From: Verrucomicrobiota bacterium
GTDB lineage: Bacteria > Verrucomicrobiota > Verrucomicrobiia > Limisphaerales > UBA9464
Length of the DNA stretch: 62,368 nucleotides
Direction: 5' to 3'
Assembly (NCBI GenBank): GCA_947471985.1
Contig: CANIZL010000027.1
Location: forward strand, 1 to 62,368
Shown here: piece after piece, positions 8,876 through 18,246 of the stretch
Numbering within the stretch: position 1 is the stretch's first letter
Layout: each line of letters starts with the position of its first letter
Position numbers and translations under genes: made by a program
Notes under the pieces: generated by a model
Database searches by the model: none
What the model was told of the DNA's origin: nothing
The model's input: only the letters and a program-made list of their open reading frames with translations

Positions 8876-9930
8876 CGCCGCGCCACCTGCAATCCAACTG
8901 GCGTGGTCACCCCGGCAAAACTCAAACGCCCCCCCTCGTTGCGCACGCCCACATAGGGATCGTTGTCGATCAACACATTTCCATCCAGATCGAGCCAATC
9001 GGTCAGCGTCGCCAACTGCGCGGCGGCGCTGATCAAAACGGACGATTCAATCATACAACCCAGCATCGTCTTCAATCCCCGCGCCCGCGCCGCCTCCAGC
9101 GCCACGCGGGCCGCCGTCACGCCCCCGGTCTTCACCAGCTTCACGTTCACCCCGTCATAGGCTTCCACACATTTCTCGAGATCGGCCACCGACTGATAGG
9201 ATTCGTCCCCCACCAGCGGCAGCGGCGAACGTTCCCGCAGCCACACCAGATCCCGCGTGGGCGTCGCCGCCGGCATGGGCTGTTCCACAAATTCCACCCG
9301 ACCATCCGCCGCCAGCCATTCGAGCCGCCGCAACGCTTCCTCCCGGGTCTTCCAGGCCGCGTTCGCATCCACCCGGATCCATTTCTTCGGCGCCGCCCGC
9401 CGCAAAGCCGCGAGATTTTCGGTGTCCGCCGGTCCCCCCACCTTCATTTTCAGCACCTCGTAGTCCGCCGCCTCCCGCACTTTCCGCTCGATCATCTCCG
9501 GAGTATCCAACCCGATGGTGAAGGACGTCGTATGCCGCCCCTCGCGAAAAGCGCCCAACCCGAGATACTCCGCCAGCGGCCGGCCGGCCGCGGTCGCCGC
9601 CCCGTCCAACAAGGCCAGATCCACCGCGCACTTCGCCGGATAGCGTCCGGGTTGAACGGTCTCCAGGTACGCCAGGGACGCTTCGACATCGGCAAAGCTC
9701 AAGCGACGCGCGTCCACCCGTTGCAAAAACTCAAAACACGTTTCCCAAGTCTCGGCATACTGGCTCGACGGCGACGCCTCCCCCACCCCACGGCGGCCAC
9801 GTTCATCAATCAGATCGACGAAAACCACCGGGTACGACAACTTGCCCTGCACCTGCCCCGCCCGCACGTCGGACGCAATGGCCCAGGTATGCCGCAGACG
9901 CAGATCGTAGCGACGGAATTCCAAACGCAT
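8872..9930 (-). CDS. Dipeptide (L-Ala-D/L-Glu type) epimerase, enolase superfamily
   Basis: 352 residues, muconate-lactonizing subgroup of the enolase superfamily. It probably epimerises dipeptides such as L-Ala-D-Glu released from peptidoglycan. Catalytic features are visible: the KxK motif in VLKMKVGG (about 158-165), metal ligands in RVDANAAW (Asp), VEFVEQPM (Glu) and LVGDES (Asp), and the second base Lys in VNVKLVKTGG. Substrate cannot be fixed from sequence; other dipeptides or N-succinyl amino acids are possible. A 7-bp hairpin ends directly before its start codon (9931-9947). The downstream end overlaps a possible small gene. Confidence 0.85.
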   Translation of the reverse strand: MRLEFRRYDLRLRHTWAIASDVRAGQVQGKLSYPVVFVDLIDERGRRGVGEASPSSQYAETWETCFEFLQRVDARRLSFADVEASLAYLETVQPGRYPAKCAVDLALLDGAATAAGRPLAEYLGLGAFREGRHTTSFTIGLDTPEMIERKVREAADYEVLKMKVGGPADTENLAALRRAAPKKWIRVDANAAWKTREEALRRLEWLAADGRVEFVEQPMPAATPTRDLVWLRERSPLPLVGDESYQSVADLEKCVEAYDGVNVKLVKTGGVTAARVALEAARARGLKTMLGCMIESSVLISAAAQLATLTDWLDLDGNVLIDNDPYVGVRNEGGRLSFAGVTTPVGLQVARR

Positions 9931-9947
9931 CCGGGCAATCTGCCCGG
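9931..9947 (-). promoter_or_regulatory. Hairpin directly abutting the epimerase start codon
   Basis: CCGGGCA (9931-9937) and TGCCCGG (9941-9947) form a perfect 7-bp GC-rich stem with a three-base loop. In the minus-strand mRNA the stem's last base touches the A of the epimerase ATG, so it would hide the initiation region. Whether it regulates translation is inference; such palindromes can also bind a repressor. Confidence 0.35.
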
Positions 9948-10031
9948 GTTTGGCCGGAAGTCAGCATTTTCCCCCGGCCCACCAAGTCCCTTGTTGCCGC
10001 CTGACGACTCCGCCATATCGTACGCACGCGT

Positions 10032-10619
10032 ATGAATACAGCATCTGCCCCCGCGACATCGAACACGTGGCTGGCTTACACCTTCCTGACCGTGGTCATG
10101 TGGGGCCTCTATGGTATCCTTCTGCACAAGGGGCAGACCCTCTTTCAACCCACCACCGGTCCCAAGCTCGACATCAATGAGGTCCGGTATAAGTCCTTTC
10201 TCTTCGTCGGTCTGGCTTACTTCCTCGTGGCGGTGCTGCTGCCGTTGATCCTGCTGATCGGCCGCGGTGTGGCCTTCAGCGGTTACGCCTCCGCCGGGAT
10301 GACGTGGTCCCTGATCGCCGGCATCGCCGGCGCCGTCGGCGCTTTCGGAGTCCTCCTCGCGTTTGGTTCCGGTGGCAAGCCGGTCGTCGTGATGTCCCTC
10401 GTTTTCGCCGGTGCCCCGTTGATCAACTCAGCGCTTTCGACGCTGCTTCATCCGCCGGAGAACGGCTGGGGTTCCGTGAATCCCCTGTTCTGGCTGGGCG
10501 TTCTGCTCGCGGTGGGTGGCGGTTTCCTGGTAGCCCGCTTCAATCCGGGTGCGCCCGTACCGAAGAAGGCACCGGCAGCCGTCGTGGCTCCCGGAGCGAC
10601 GAACGCCCCCCGGCATTGA
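10032..10619 (+). CDS. DMT/EamA-like small membrane protein
   Basis: 195 residues with about five hydrophobic segments (around 15-32, 57-77, 90-110, 118-135 and 150-165), a pattern like half of a drug/metabolite transporter of the EamA or GRP sugar-transporter type (WGLYGILLHKGQ near the N-terminus; GGKPVVVMSLVFAGAPLINS in the middle). The C-terminal 30 residues are a soluble Pro/Ala-rich tail. It is half the usual 10-TM size, so it may dimerise. Substrate unknown. Start ATG at 10032; monocistronic, divergent from the epimerase. Confidence 0.6.
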   Translation: MNTASAPATSNTWLAYTFLTVVMWGLYGILLHKGQTLFQPTTGPKLDINEVRYKSFLFVGLAYFLVAVLLPLILLIGRGVAFSGYASAGMTWSLIAGIAGAVGAFGVLLAFGSGGKPVVVMSLVFAGAPLINSALSTLLHPPENGWGSVNPLFWLGVLLAVGGGFLVARFNPGAPVPKKAPAAVVAPGATNAPRH

Positions 10620-10703
10620 AGATGGCACGCGGGGCCGTGCCCGGGCCGGTGCCCACCTCGGCCCGCGATTTCCTCGATCCTGACTCTCGAGAACTACGGC
10701 AAC

Positions 10704-11972
10704 GTGACCGCTGAGTCCGATCACTTCACCGCCCTGCAGGAGTTGGTGGCCCTGCTGACTGCGAAGAACCCGTTTTACGCCCGTAAATGGGCCGCGAGCG
10801 GAGCGGGAACCCCACCGGCATCGGCCCCCGATTTTGCCGCCCTCGTTCCCTTCACCACCAAGGGGGAACTGGTGGCCGATCAAGCCGCCCATCCCCCGTA
10901 TGGCTCGCACCTCACCTGGTCGCTGGAGCAGTACGTGCGATGTCATCAAACCAGCGGCACCACCGGCGCCCCACTCCGCTGGCTCGACACCGCGGCGGAT
11001 TGGCAGGCGTTGACGGAGGACTGGGTGACGGTTTTTCGGGCCGCGGGACTGACCCCTGCGGATCGCGTGTTCGTCGCGTTCAGTTTCGGACCTTTTCTCG
11101 GCTTCTGGCTGGCCTTTGAAGCCGCCCAACGTCTGGGCTGTCTCACCTTGCCCGGCGGCGGCATGTCCACCGCCTTGCGAACGCAGGTCCTGCTGGAAAA
11201 CCAGTGCACCGTCCTCTGCGGCACACCCACGTACCTCCTGCACCTCGCCGCCACGGCCGCGGCCGAAGGAGTCGATCTCACTCGCAGCTCGGTACGTCTT
11301 TTGGTCGTCGCCGGCGAACCGGGTGGCAGCCTTCCCACGACCCGCGCACGCCTGAGCGAGGCTTGGAACGGCGCCCGCGTTTTTGATCATCACGGCATGA
11401 CCGAGGTCGGTCCCGTCACGTACGAACATCCGCAACAGCCCGGAAACCTCGTGGTGCTGGAACGTAGTTTCTGGGCCGAAGTGATCGATCCGGCCGGAAG
11501 CCAGCCCGTACCCGACGGCGCCACCGGGGAATTGGTCCTCACCACCTTGCGACGCCCGGGTTCGCCGCTGGTCCGTTATCGCACCGGCGATCTTGTTCGC
11601 GCGCGGCGCATCCCCGCGGCCGGCACGTGGGAATCGTCTCCCACGGCACTGGTACTGGAAGGAGGGATTCTCGGACGGGTCGACGACATGATTGTCATCC
11701 GCGGCGTCAATCTTTACCCCAGCGCGCTCGAGGAATGGATTCGGAATTTCCCGGACATCGCCGAATATCGGGTCACCCATGACCGCCGGGCGGCCCTCCC
11801 CGAATTATCGGTGGAAATCGAAGCCGTGCCGGCGACCGCGGAAGCCCTGGCATCCATGTTGCAGCAGCACCTGGCCCTGCGCATTCCGGTGCACAGCGTG
11901 CCCGCCGGTTCCCTGCCCCGCTTCGAACTCAAAGCCCGCCGCTGGCAACGCTTGGATCCGGTGATCGCCTGA
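10704..11972 (+). CDS. PaaK-like AMP-forming CoA ligase (phenylacetate-CoA ligase family)
   Basis: 422 residues, GTG start. ANL-superfamily adenylating enzyme that activates a carboxylate with ATP and usually transfers it to CoA. Motifs: the P-loop TSGTTGAPLRW (about 84-94), DHHGMTEVGPV (A5-like), GELVLTTL, YRTGDLVR (Asp binding ribose) and GRVDDMIVIRGVNLYPSALEE, the hinge before a PaaK C-terminal domain. Residues around VFVAFSFGPFLGFW match PaaK relatives. No phenylacetate or polyketide genes lie nearby, so the acid substrate is unknown. It follows the DMT-like gene by 84 bases on the same strand. Confidence 0.8.
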   Translation: MTAESDHFTALQELVALLTAKNPFYARKWAASGAGTPPASAPDFAALVPFTTKGELVADQAAHPPYGSHLTWSLEQYVRCHQTSGTTGAPLRWLDTAADWQALTEDWVTVFRAAGLTPADRVFVAFSFGPFLGFWLAFEAAQRLGCLTLPGGGMSTALRTQVLLENQCTVLCGTPTYLLHLAATAAAEGVDLTRSSVRLLVVAGEPGGSLPTTRARLSEAWNGARVFDHHGMTEVGPVTYEHPQQPGNLVVLERSFWAEVIDPAGSQPVPDGATGELVLTTLRRPGSPLVRYRTGDLVRARRIPAAGTWESSPTALVLEGGILGRVDDMIVIRGVNLYPSALEEWIRNFPDIAEYRVTHDRRAALPELSVEIEAVPATAEALASMLQQHLALRIPVHSVPAGSLPRFELKARRWQRLDPVIA

Positions 11973-12035
11973 AACTCACGTGGTACATCCGTCGCAGAAA
12001 CGCCACCCGCCGCGGTCCGGAAACCAGCCCCACGC

Positions 12036-12932
12036 CTACACGTAAAAATAGACCCAGACGGCAAACCCCGTGGCCGTCAGACCCGCCACGGCAGCGACAC
12101 TCCAAAGCAGGCTGTGCTTCCGCGCCGCGAGGGAGAACGTGGAAATGATCACCGCCGCCTGCGCCGCCAGCATTCCAAGGAAGAAGCGCTGACTCCGACG
12201 TCGATGCCGCTCTGCCAGTTGGTTGCTCTTGTGGACCTGCAATTCCACCAGGCTGGCCACCGACTGATTCAGGTGCGCTTCCGCATCGTATCGACGGGCC
12301 GTATACCGCAGCCGGGCGGCCGTAAAATCACGCCGCCGTCCCGGTGGCGCCGTGGCCAAGGACCGCTCCATCGCGTCGAGGGCCTCATTCACCGGCTGGG
12401 TCACCGCCTCCAAAGCCGTGGCCCGCGCCCGGGCATCCGCCACCGCCTGGTCCACGAGTCCGGCGTCCACACCCGCGACGGCAGCGGACAGCTCCGTCTC
12501 CGTCGCCAAAGCCGTCACCGCCGACAAGGCCCGTTCCACTTGTTGATCCATCGGCCGCCCCCGATCCACAATCGGCACCTCACCTTTTTGCAAGGCAGCC
12601 TTCACTGCCGGATTGGATCGCCACGTTCCTTCGCCCCAGCTGTCCAGGTCCAGCGGATGGACCTCAGCCGTGTTCTCCAGCACATCCAGCGTGCTGTGTT
12701 GAACCGCGCTCCGCAGGCGTTTGGCTTGAAAAAAACTCCATTGATCGCCCGCCTTCGCTTGCTGTTGCGCCGCCAGGGAGCGGGTGTAGCCGGCCTCGGT
12801 CATCTCGCTCGAGGCCAAGCCGGCCAGCATCGTGGCAATCACCGCCATGCCGACGGGGGTGGCGGTAAGGATCTTACCCCAGGTCGTCGAGGGGAGATCG
12901 GACTTCAGCGATTCGGGCACCTGTGTTTTCAT
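12036..12932 (-). CDS. DUF4337-like membrane protein
   Basis: 298 residues. One hydrophobic segment near residues 25-42, a long helical region, and two further membrane helices at the C-terminus (about 250-270 and 277-296). The AGDQWSFFQAKRLRS segment (about 60-75) and the overall TM-helical-TM-TM plan match DUF4337 proteins, whose function is unknown. The middle 100 residues, absent from shorter relatives, are Ala/Glu-rich and probably coiled coil. Monocistronic, facing the PaaK-like gene convergently. Confidence 0.6.
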   Translation of the reverse strand: MKTQVPESLKSDLPSTTWGKILTATPVGMAVIATMLAGLASSEMTEAGYTRSLAAQQQAKAGDQWSFFQAKRLRSAVQHSTLDVLENTAEVHPLDLDSWGEGTWRSNPAVKAALQKGEVPIVDRGRPMDQQVERALSAVTALATETELSAAVAGVDAGLVDQAVADARARATALEAVTQPVNEALDAMERSLATAPPGRRRDFTAARLRYTARRYDAEAHLNQSVASLVELQVHKSNQLAERHRRRSQRFFLGMLAAQAAVIISTFSLAARKHSLLWSVAAVAGLTATGFAVWVYFYV

Positions 12933-13111
12933 GTGTGGCAGCGGCGCCGTGGCGAGCGCACTAGATCCCGCACCGTACGGGAGAAATGCGTCAGGACCAG
13001 CATCGGTCAGCCCCCGCCGGAAATATCCAGCGCACTGCCGTCGACAAGACTAGACCGAATATCAATCGCCCAATATTCTGCCGCTCCGGTTTTCGGACCG
13101 CCGTTTCCAGC

Positions 13112-13933
13112 ATGACTACCGCACCGACAAATTTAGTACCCGCTGGCGTGGATCTCAGTATTCGACAGTTCCTCGAGGCCTGGCGGATCCTGTGCACCTC
13201 GTGCCCGGGCCACACCCGTGAAATTGGCGAAGGCATCGAATATATCTTCAGCGGCCGCTCCGCCTCCTTCTTCAACGTTGCCGTCCTCACGGGACGCGGG
13301 GTTTCCCGCACCGCCCTGAAAGCACTGGGCCAGGCAGCCTGTACTTGGGCGGTCGACAAAGATGTGCCCTGGTTGTTTCTGGTCACCTTGGATTCTCTGG
13401 AACCAGGCTTCGATCCTGCGGCGGTCCTCGACGACTGCGGATTGGCCCCGGTCATGCCCCTGGTCGGTATGCTGGCCGAACGCCTTACGCCAGCCCCGCC
13501 GAAGCCGGAGGAACTGAGTCTGCAAGTACCGGCCGACGACACCGCGTGGGCCACCGTCATCGATGTGAATTCGGCGGCCTACGACATGGATTTGGGAGCC
13601 GGCAAGGATCTCCTCGGTCCGCGTTTGTCGTGGCAAGAACACTTCCCGGTGATCGGCTGCGTGGACGGCCAACCCGCCAGCAGTACGACCGTCCTCATGG
13701 CGGACGGCTATCGTTACGTCGCCATGGTGGCGACCGTTCCCGAACGCCGGCTGCGCGGATACGCGGATGCGGTCATGCGCCGTGCCCTGGCGGAGGCTGC
13801 CCAAGTGCACGGCGATCGGCCAACCGTCCTGCATGCGACCGATCACGGCCGCTGGGTCTACGAAAAGATGGGCTACGTCCCGATCTCCACCCACGTGGCG
13901 TTTATGGAAAAACGCTTTCTGCCGCCGGCCTGA
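13112..13933 (+). CDS. GNAT-family N-acetyltransferase
   Basis: 273 residues from the ATG at 13112; longer upstream starts would add low-complexity residues with no domain support. The C-terminal half carries the GNAT fold: VAMVATVPERRLRGYADAVM is motif A (acetyl-CoA pyrophosphate loop, here RRLRGYA instead of the usual Q/RxxGxG/A), and ATDHGRWVYEKMGYVPI is motif B. The N-terminal 130 residues resemble the non-catalytic half seen in two-domain GNAT proteins. Acceptor substrate unknown. A terminator-like hairpin follows at 14002-14027. Confidence 0.75.
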   Translation: MTTAPTNLVPAGVDLSIRQFLEAWRILCTSCPGHTREIGEGIEYIFSGRSASFFNVAVLTGRGVSRTALKALGQAACTWAVDKDVPWLFLVTLDSLEPGFDPAAVLDDCGLAPVMPLVGMLAERLTPAPPKPEELSLQVPADDTAWATVIDVNSAAYDMDLGAGKDLLGPRLSWQEHFPVIGCVDGQPASSTTVLMADGYRYVAMVATVPERRLRGYADAVMRRALAEAAQVHGDRPTVLHATDHGRWVYEKMGYVPISTHVAFMEKRFLPPA

Positions 13934-14001
13934 CGCCGCGCGCGACCCCGCGCAGTTGTGCAAATCGTAATCTGGCCTAGCCTGCCGGGGTTCTGCCACT
14001 T

Positions 14002-14027
14002 CGCGCCCGACCAGGCGGGCGCGTTTT
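14002..14027 (+). terminator. Rho-independent terminator after the GNAT gene
   Basis: CGCGCCCG (14002-14009) pairs perfectly with CGGGCGCG (14016-14023) around a six-base loop, followed by TTTT. It lies 69 bases after the GNAT stop and 33 bases before the next start, so it separates the two plus-strand genes or attenuates the second. Confidence 0.6.
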
Positions 14028-14059
14028 CCGGTGGCACCCCAAAAACGATTTATTGATCG

Positions 14060-15382
14060 ATGAGCCAGGACGAATCTCGCGCTGCTTCGCGCACCGACCG
14101 CATGGGTCCCGGTGCGATCCCGCCCGCCCCTCAAGGTGTCCGAACTTCGGAGTCGTCCCCCAAAACTTCACCCGCCTGGCTGGCCGCCGAATGGGTCCTC
14201 CTGCTTTTCCTGCTCGGCTGTGTCGCCAACTGGCTGCTGGTCCCCGCTAACGCCCCCCACCAACCGGACTTCCATCACTATTTTTATCCGGCTGGGCAGA
14301 ACATCGCCCACGGAATCAGCCCCTATGAGTACAAGGTGGAAAAGGACGATTCAGGCTTCGTTTATCCACCCCACCTAGCCCTGATCCTGGCACCCTTCTG
14401 CCTCTCCACGCCAGAAGTGGGCGCAACACTCTGGCAGTTTTTCAACCTGGCGTTGCTGGCCGCCACGCTTTGGTTGTCGGAGCGGGTGGCGGGCTTTCCC
14501 TTGGGATGGCGCCGTCGCGCGATCGTCTATCTCGGTCTGCTGCTTTGGATCCCGATCTACGATCACTTCTACCTGGGGTCGTGCACGCTGATCGTCTCTG
14601 CCAGTGCCGTCGGCGGTTTGCTGGCCATTCAACGCAACCGCCTCTGGCTGGGTGGATTCCTGCTCGCGATCTCCGCCGTAAAACCGCACCTCGTCGTCCT
14701 GCTGGGCGCCGGCCTAGTCCTGCGCGACTGGCGCATCCATCGGTCGGTCAAGTTGGGCGCTGCGGGTGTGCTGGGAGTCCTGGCCTCACTCGCCCTGGCC
14801 TACGCGGCCGCACCGTCCTGGCCCGCCAGCCTGATGGCCAACCAGCACGACGCCTATGATTATTGGGGCGCCACCACCAGCATCCGCACGCTGCTCGCGA
14901 CGCCCTACGGGCCCACCTGGCTGACCGAGGGGATCTATTGGCTGGGCTTCTTGGCCGCGTACGGATGGATGCTTTACCGCTGGGCCGATCGGCAGGCGGA
15001 CCTGGTGCTGCTCTCCGCTCAGACGCTGGCCGTCACGATGCTCGCCGCGCCCTACGCGCACAATTACGACTACGTCCTGCTGATCCTCCCGCTGCTCCTC
15101 GTGTTTCAACGCATCTCCACCGACACCCCTTGGCGCCGCTTCGGGTGGTTCGCCGGTCTGATCGCCGCCGCGTGGATTTCCAGTTCCTTCCAACGCTGGT
15201 TTCACAGCTTCCTGGAGTACGGAACCGTTTGGGTAACGCTGGAGAAGTGGTTCGGAGAACCCTGGGTTTCGCAGGCGTGGCAGGATTCCAAATGGAAATA
15301 CCGCTTCACGGGCTTGCTCTTTCCCCTGCTCGTGACGGTGGTGCTCCTGCGCTGGCCACCGCGGCCGGCCCGGAATCCCTAA
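14060..15382 (+). CDS. Polytopic GT87/DUF2029-type glycosyltransferase
   Basis: 440 residues, about ten membrane helices starting near residue 43. The first periplasmic loop PDFHHYFYPAGQNIAHGISPY with its Asp-Phe near the membrane and the following FVYPPHLALILAPF are signatures of DUF2029/GT87 transferases, which use a polyprenyl-phosphate-linked sugar to glycosylate envelope lipids or proteins. IYDHFYLGSCTLIV and AVKPHLVVLL also recur in this family. The first 40 residues are a hydrophilic Pro/Ser-rich extension. No partner glycan genes are adjacent, so the acceptor is unknown. Confidence 0.72.
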   Translation: MSQDESRAASRTDRMGPGAIPPAPQGVRTSESSPKTSPAWLAAEWVLLLFLLGCVANWLLVPANAPHQPDFHHYFYPAGQNIAHGISPYEYKVEKDDSGFVYPPHLALILAPFCLSTPEVGATLWQFFNLALLAATLWLSERVAGFPLGWRRRAIVYLGLLLWIPIYDHFYLGSCTLIVSASAVGGLLAIQRNRLWLGGFLLAISAVKPHLVVLLGAGLVLRDWRIHRSVKLGAAGVLGVLASLALAYAAAPSWPASLMANQHDAYDYWGATTSIRTLLATPYGPTWLTEGIYWLGFLAAYGWMLYRWADRQADLVLLSAQTLAVTMLAAPYAHNYDYVLLILPLLLVFQRISTDTPWRRFGWFAGLIAAAWISSSFQRWFHSFLEYGTVWVTLEKWFGEPWVSQAWQDSKWKYRFTGLLFPLLVTVVLLRWPPRPARNP

Positions 15383-15423
15383 CATTCCTCGCCGCGGCCT
15401 ACCGCAAATCGCGGTGATCCGCC

Positions 15424-18006
15424 TTACCGGGCGAGGCGCGCACTCGCAGGTGCCGTCTCGGTGGCTGATTGATCCAACACCCGATAGTATTGATAATTGG
15501 ACTCCGCGTCGCTGTCCAAAACCGGGGAATAGAATCCGGCCGAAAACCATTCCGTCCAATCGGTCCATTGCCTCAGGTCCTTGGAACGTTGGAACCGAAG
15601 GCCCGGCCGGCCGGTGTTCCCGATTAGGTTGAGCAGAAATCCACCATTCGGCAGCCGAACAGTCCCCTCGGTGCGGATCCCGACATCATCATTGAGAATC
15701 GTGCAGACCACCCGAGGTAGCGGCCCCATACCTCCCGCGGTCAATTGCAGCACCAGCGTCCGATCCGCATCCACCCGCAGATTGTCGATCAGCCGAATTT
15801 CCACGAACTGCTCGGACTCGTTGGCCCCAAAAATCACCGTGCCCTGCGCCGGAAAATAGTCGGATCCGGGCACCGCAGTTCCGCCCTCCGTCAACCAGTC
15901 TACCGTGAGGGGCGCATGGTTGTCGCCCGACCGGAGAAGCTTCAATCGGACGATCCCATTTGTCTCAAAAACCTCGGCGGACTCCGCCGACAATTCCAGC
16001 CGCGGAAGCGGTTCATTCAGCAGCAATCGGGCGATGCCCGGCCGATGGCACCCGTTGACCCGGGAAATGTCGCCTTGAATCAACAAATTCCCGTTGGCCT
16101 CGGGTAGGACGGAAAAGGTCGGATCCCGATGTTCCATCCACCAGCCCAGGCGATAGGTCGTCGGGGTAAAGTCGGAGTCCGGATTCCCGCTGGAATTCCA
16201 GCGGCTCAACCGGTGCGTGCCGTCCGGGGTTGCCCAGGAAATCAGAATCTGTTGGCGTGCCGTCATCGCAACGAAGTCCAGACTATCGACGGGATCGAGC
16301 TGATCGATCGCCTTGAAGGTGCCATCCTGGGTTCCATCGGGCTTCAAGCGGAGGAGATGCCAACCCTGCTCATCGGTCAGACCCACCAGTAGTGAGTCGT
16401 CGGGCTGCAGATTGAAATTCTCGATATATCCCTGATCCCAGCTGGCTAGAAACGATCCATCCAGTGACCCGTCCGGCATCAACCTTGCCAATCCCGGTCG
16501 GTTCTGGCCATCCACCCCGACAATGTCCCCAAAAATCAACACCCGCTTCGCCGAATCCACCGCCAGGGTGCGCACGCCACCCGCCAGCGAAATCGAGCGG
16601 AAACCGGGATCCACACCGCCGCCGGCCAAAAGCCGATAAACCTTCGATTCATCCGTCGCCACCAGACATCCACCGCCGGAAAGGGGCAACAGGCTGACCA
16701 CCGGAGCGTTCGATTCCCCCAATCGGGCCACGAAGTTGGTGTCCAATGTACCATCCGGATGCAGTCGACCCAGTTGCGGGATCACCCAGCCATTGAGGGT
16801 AAAGTCAGCCCGGCCGGCCACTAGAATTCCCCCATTCTCCTCCACCGCCAGGGCATTCAGACTCGAAGCTTTGGCCAGGTGGAAATCCGGATCAATTCCG
16901 CCATTGGACCGGAGTCGCACAATGCCCACCCCCGGATTCCCGTTCCAGCGCCAGAGCGGGGTTGCCATGACGATGCGCCCGTCGGGCATCACCTGTAGGT
17001 TGGGATTGGGCGGCACCAGCGAGTCAGAATCACCCCGGGTGTAAAAATAGGGCGAAATAAAATCGGAATCGACCCGGGCCGGATTGAATTCGTTATCCTC
17101 AATCAGCACGCCCTGCGAACCGCCGGAGATCGGCACCCCCGACGTCGCGTTGGTCAGGGTAATCCAGAGGCTCTTTGGCCCATCAAATTGCGGGTCGTCC
17201 AAAAGATGCAGGCGCACGAACTTGTCCGTTTCCCCCGGGCCGAACGTCACGGTGCTCAGCGAAGGCACAAAATCCAGTCCCGGCATCGCCGTTCCCTTGA
17301 GCTCGCCTTCGGGACCGTCCAATGAAACCTGAACATCGACGGAGCTGCTGAGGGAGAAATCGCCATCGCGATGGACACTGATTTTGAAATCCCCCTCCTG
17401 CTCCAAAACCCGGATCCAGCCGTCATCGCCGCCGGATTCCACTCGGTATCCCGTTTCATTGTCCCAGATGGACACCGGCACTTCCGTGGGATCGAGGATG
17501 GGCAAACCCACCGGGTTCCTCAACTCCACCATGAATTGTTCCGCCGCCTCCACCACGTCGTCGTTCAATAAGGGAATCCGAATACTCTGACGGCTCTGGC
17601 CCGGCACAAACTGCAGCGTCCCCTGGGTGGAACGATAGTCGACGTCCGCCGTCGCGGTGACGGGGCGGGTGGAAAAGTCCACGGACACGGTGTTGGTCCG
17701 AGCCAAATCACCCACAATGGTCACGTCCACCACCGCCTCCCCGCTGTATTCCCAGATGCCCAGACAGCAACTCAAGGTAAAACCCGCCGCGTCGTTTTCC
17801 AGACCGCCCGCGAGCGGGACGGCTTGGGGGCGACGGTCGAACCTGCCCTGGCCGGGGGGAATGGCGAAAGACTTTGGGTGGGAGACTTTCACCAAATCCG
17901 CCGCGGCGAGGCCAGCACTTCCGCCCGACAAAAGCAATAGCACCAGTAACGACGGGAGCAGCCCGCGCCGACGATTGAATGATAAAAACGAGTCCTGTGT
18001 TGTCAT
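15424..18006 (-). CDS. Secreted Calx-beta / delta-60 repeat protein
   Basis: 860 residues with a signal peptide (about 1-36). Three Calx-beta-like domains are visible: two in the first 310 residues and one near 690-795, each ending in a DDVV/EDNE/NDDVG turn. Between them lie delta-60 repeats with the pattern R-L-x-x-D-G-x-L-D-x-x-F (LGRLHPDGTLDTNF, LARLMPDGSLDGSF, LLRLKPDGTQDGTF), which normally build a beta-propeller. The last 60 residues look like a separate small domain (RFQRSKDLRQWTDW) common at the C-terminus of verrucomicrobial exported proteins. Probably a calcium-binding surface protein and a candidate type II secretion substrate; that link is inference. Confidence 0.8.
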   Translation of the reverse strand: MTTQDSFLSFNRRRGLLPSLLVLLLLSGGSAGLAAADLVKVSHPKSFAIPPGQGRFDRRPQAVPLAGGLENDAAGFTLSCCLGIWEYSGEAVVDVTIVGDLARTNTVSVDFSTRPVTATADVDYRSTQGTLQFVPGQSRQSIRIPLLNDDVVEAAEQFMVELRNPVGLPILDPTEVPVSIWDNETGYRVESGGDDGWIRVLEQEGDFKISVHRDGDFSLSSSVDVQVSLDGPEGELKGTAMPGLDFVPSLSTVTFGPGETDKFVRLHLLDDPQFDGPKSLWITLTNATSGVPISGGSQGVLIEDNEFNPARVDSDFISPYFYTRGDSDSLVPPNPNLQVMPDGRIVMATPLWRWNGNPGVGIVRLRSNGGIDPDFHLAKASSLNALAVEENGGILVAGRADFTLNGWVIPQLGRLHPDGTLDTNFVARLGESNAPVVSLLPLSGGGCLVATDESKVYRLLAGGGVDPGFRSISLAGGVRTLAVDSAKRVLIFGDIVGVDGQNRPGLARLMPDGSLDGSFLASWDQGYIENFNLQPDDSLLVGLTDEQGWHLLRLKPDGTQDGTFKAIDQLDPVDSLDFVAMTARQQILISWATPDGTHRLSRWNSSGNPDSDFTPTTYRLGWWMEHRDPTFSVLPEANGNLLIQGDISRVNGCHRPGIARLLLNEPLPRLELSAESAEVFETNGIVRLKLLRSGDNHAPLTVDWLTEGGTAVPGSDYFPAQGTVIFGANESEQFVEIRLIDNLRVDADRTLVLQLTAGGMGPLPRVVCTILNDDVGIRTEGTVRLPNGGFLLNLIGNTGRPGLRFQRSKDLRQWTDWTEWFSAGFYSPVLDSDAESNYQYYRVLDQSATETAPASARLAR

Positions 18007-18246
18007 AGCGGCGCGAAACCTCGGCTCCTCCCGGAATGCCGGCCGGGCCGAGTCTTAAGGATATCCCCCGGATCACGCAGCACCTCAAAGTGCCGCACTT
18101 CAATGGTTGGCCCAACGAACCACCCGATGGATGCCCGGGGAATTTCCGCCCACTGAGTAGCCAGCTCGTTCGCCCGGCGCAAGCGCGCCCCGGATCCATT
18201 CGATGCAGGTTTGCCAGCGGCGGGTGGTTTGCTGCAAGCTCGGCGG

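Noticed and set aside
10428-11780. 450-codon minus-strand frame opposite the PaaK-like gene
   Set aside because: The plus-strand protein has all adenylation motifs; the antisense frame has none.
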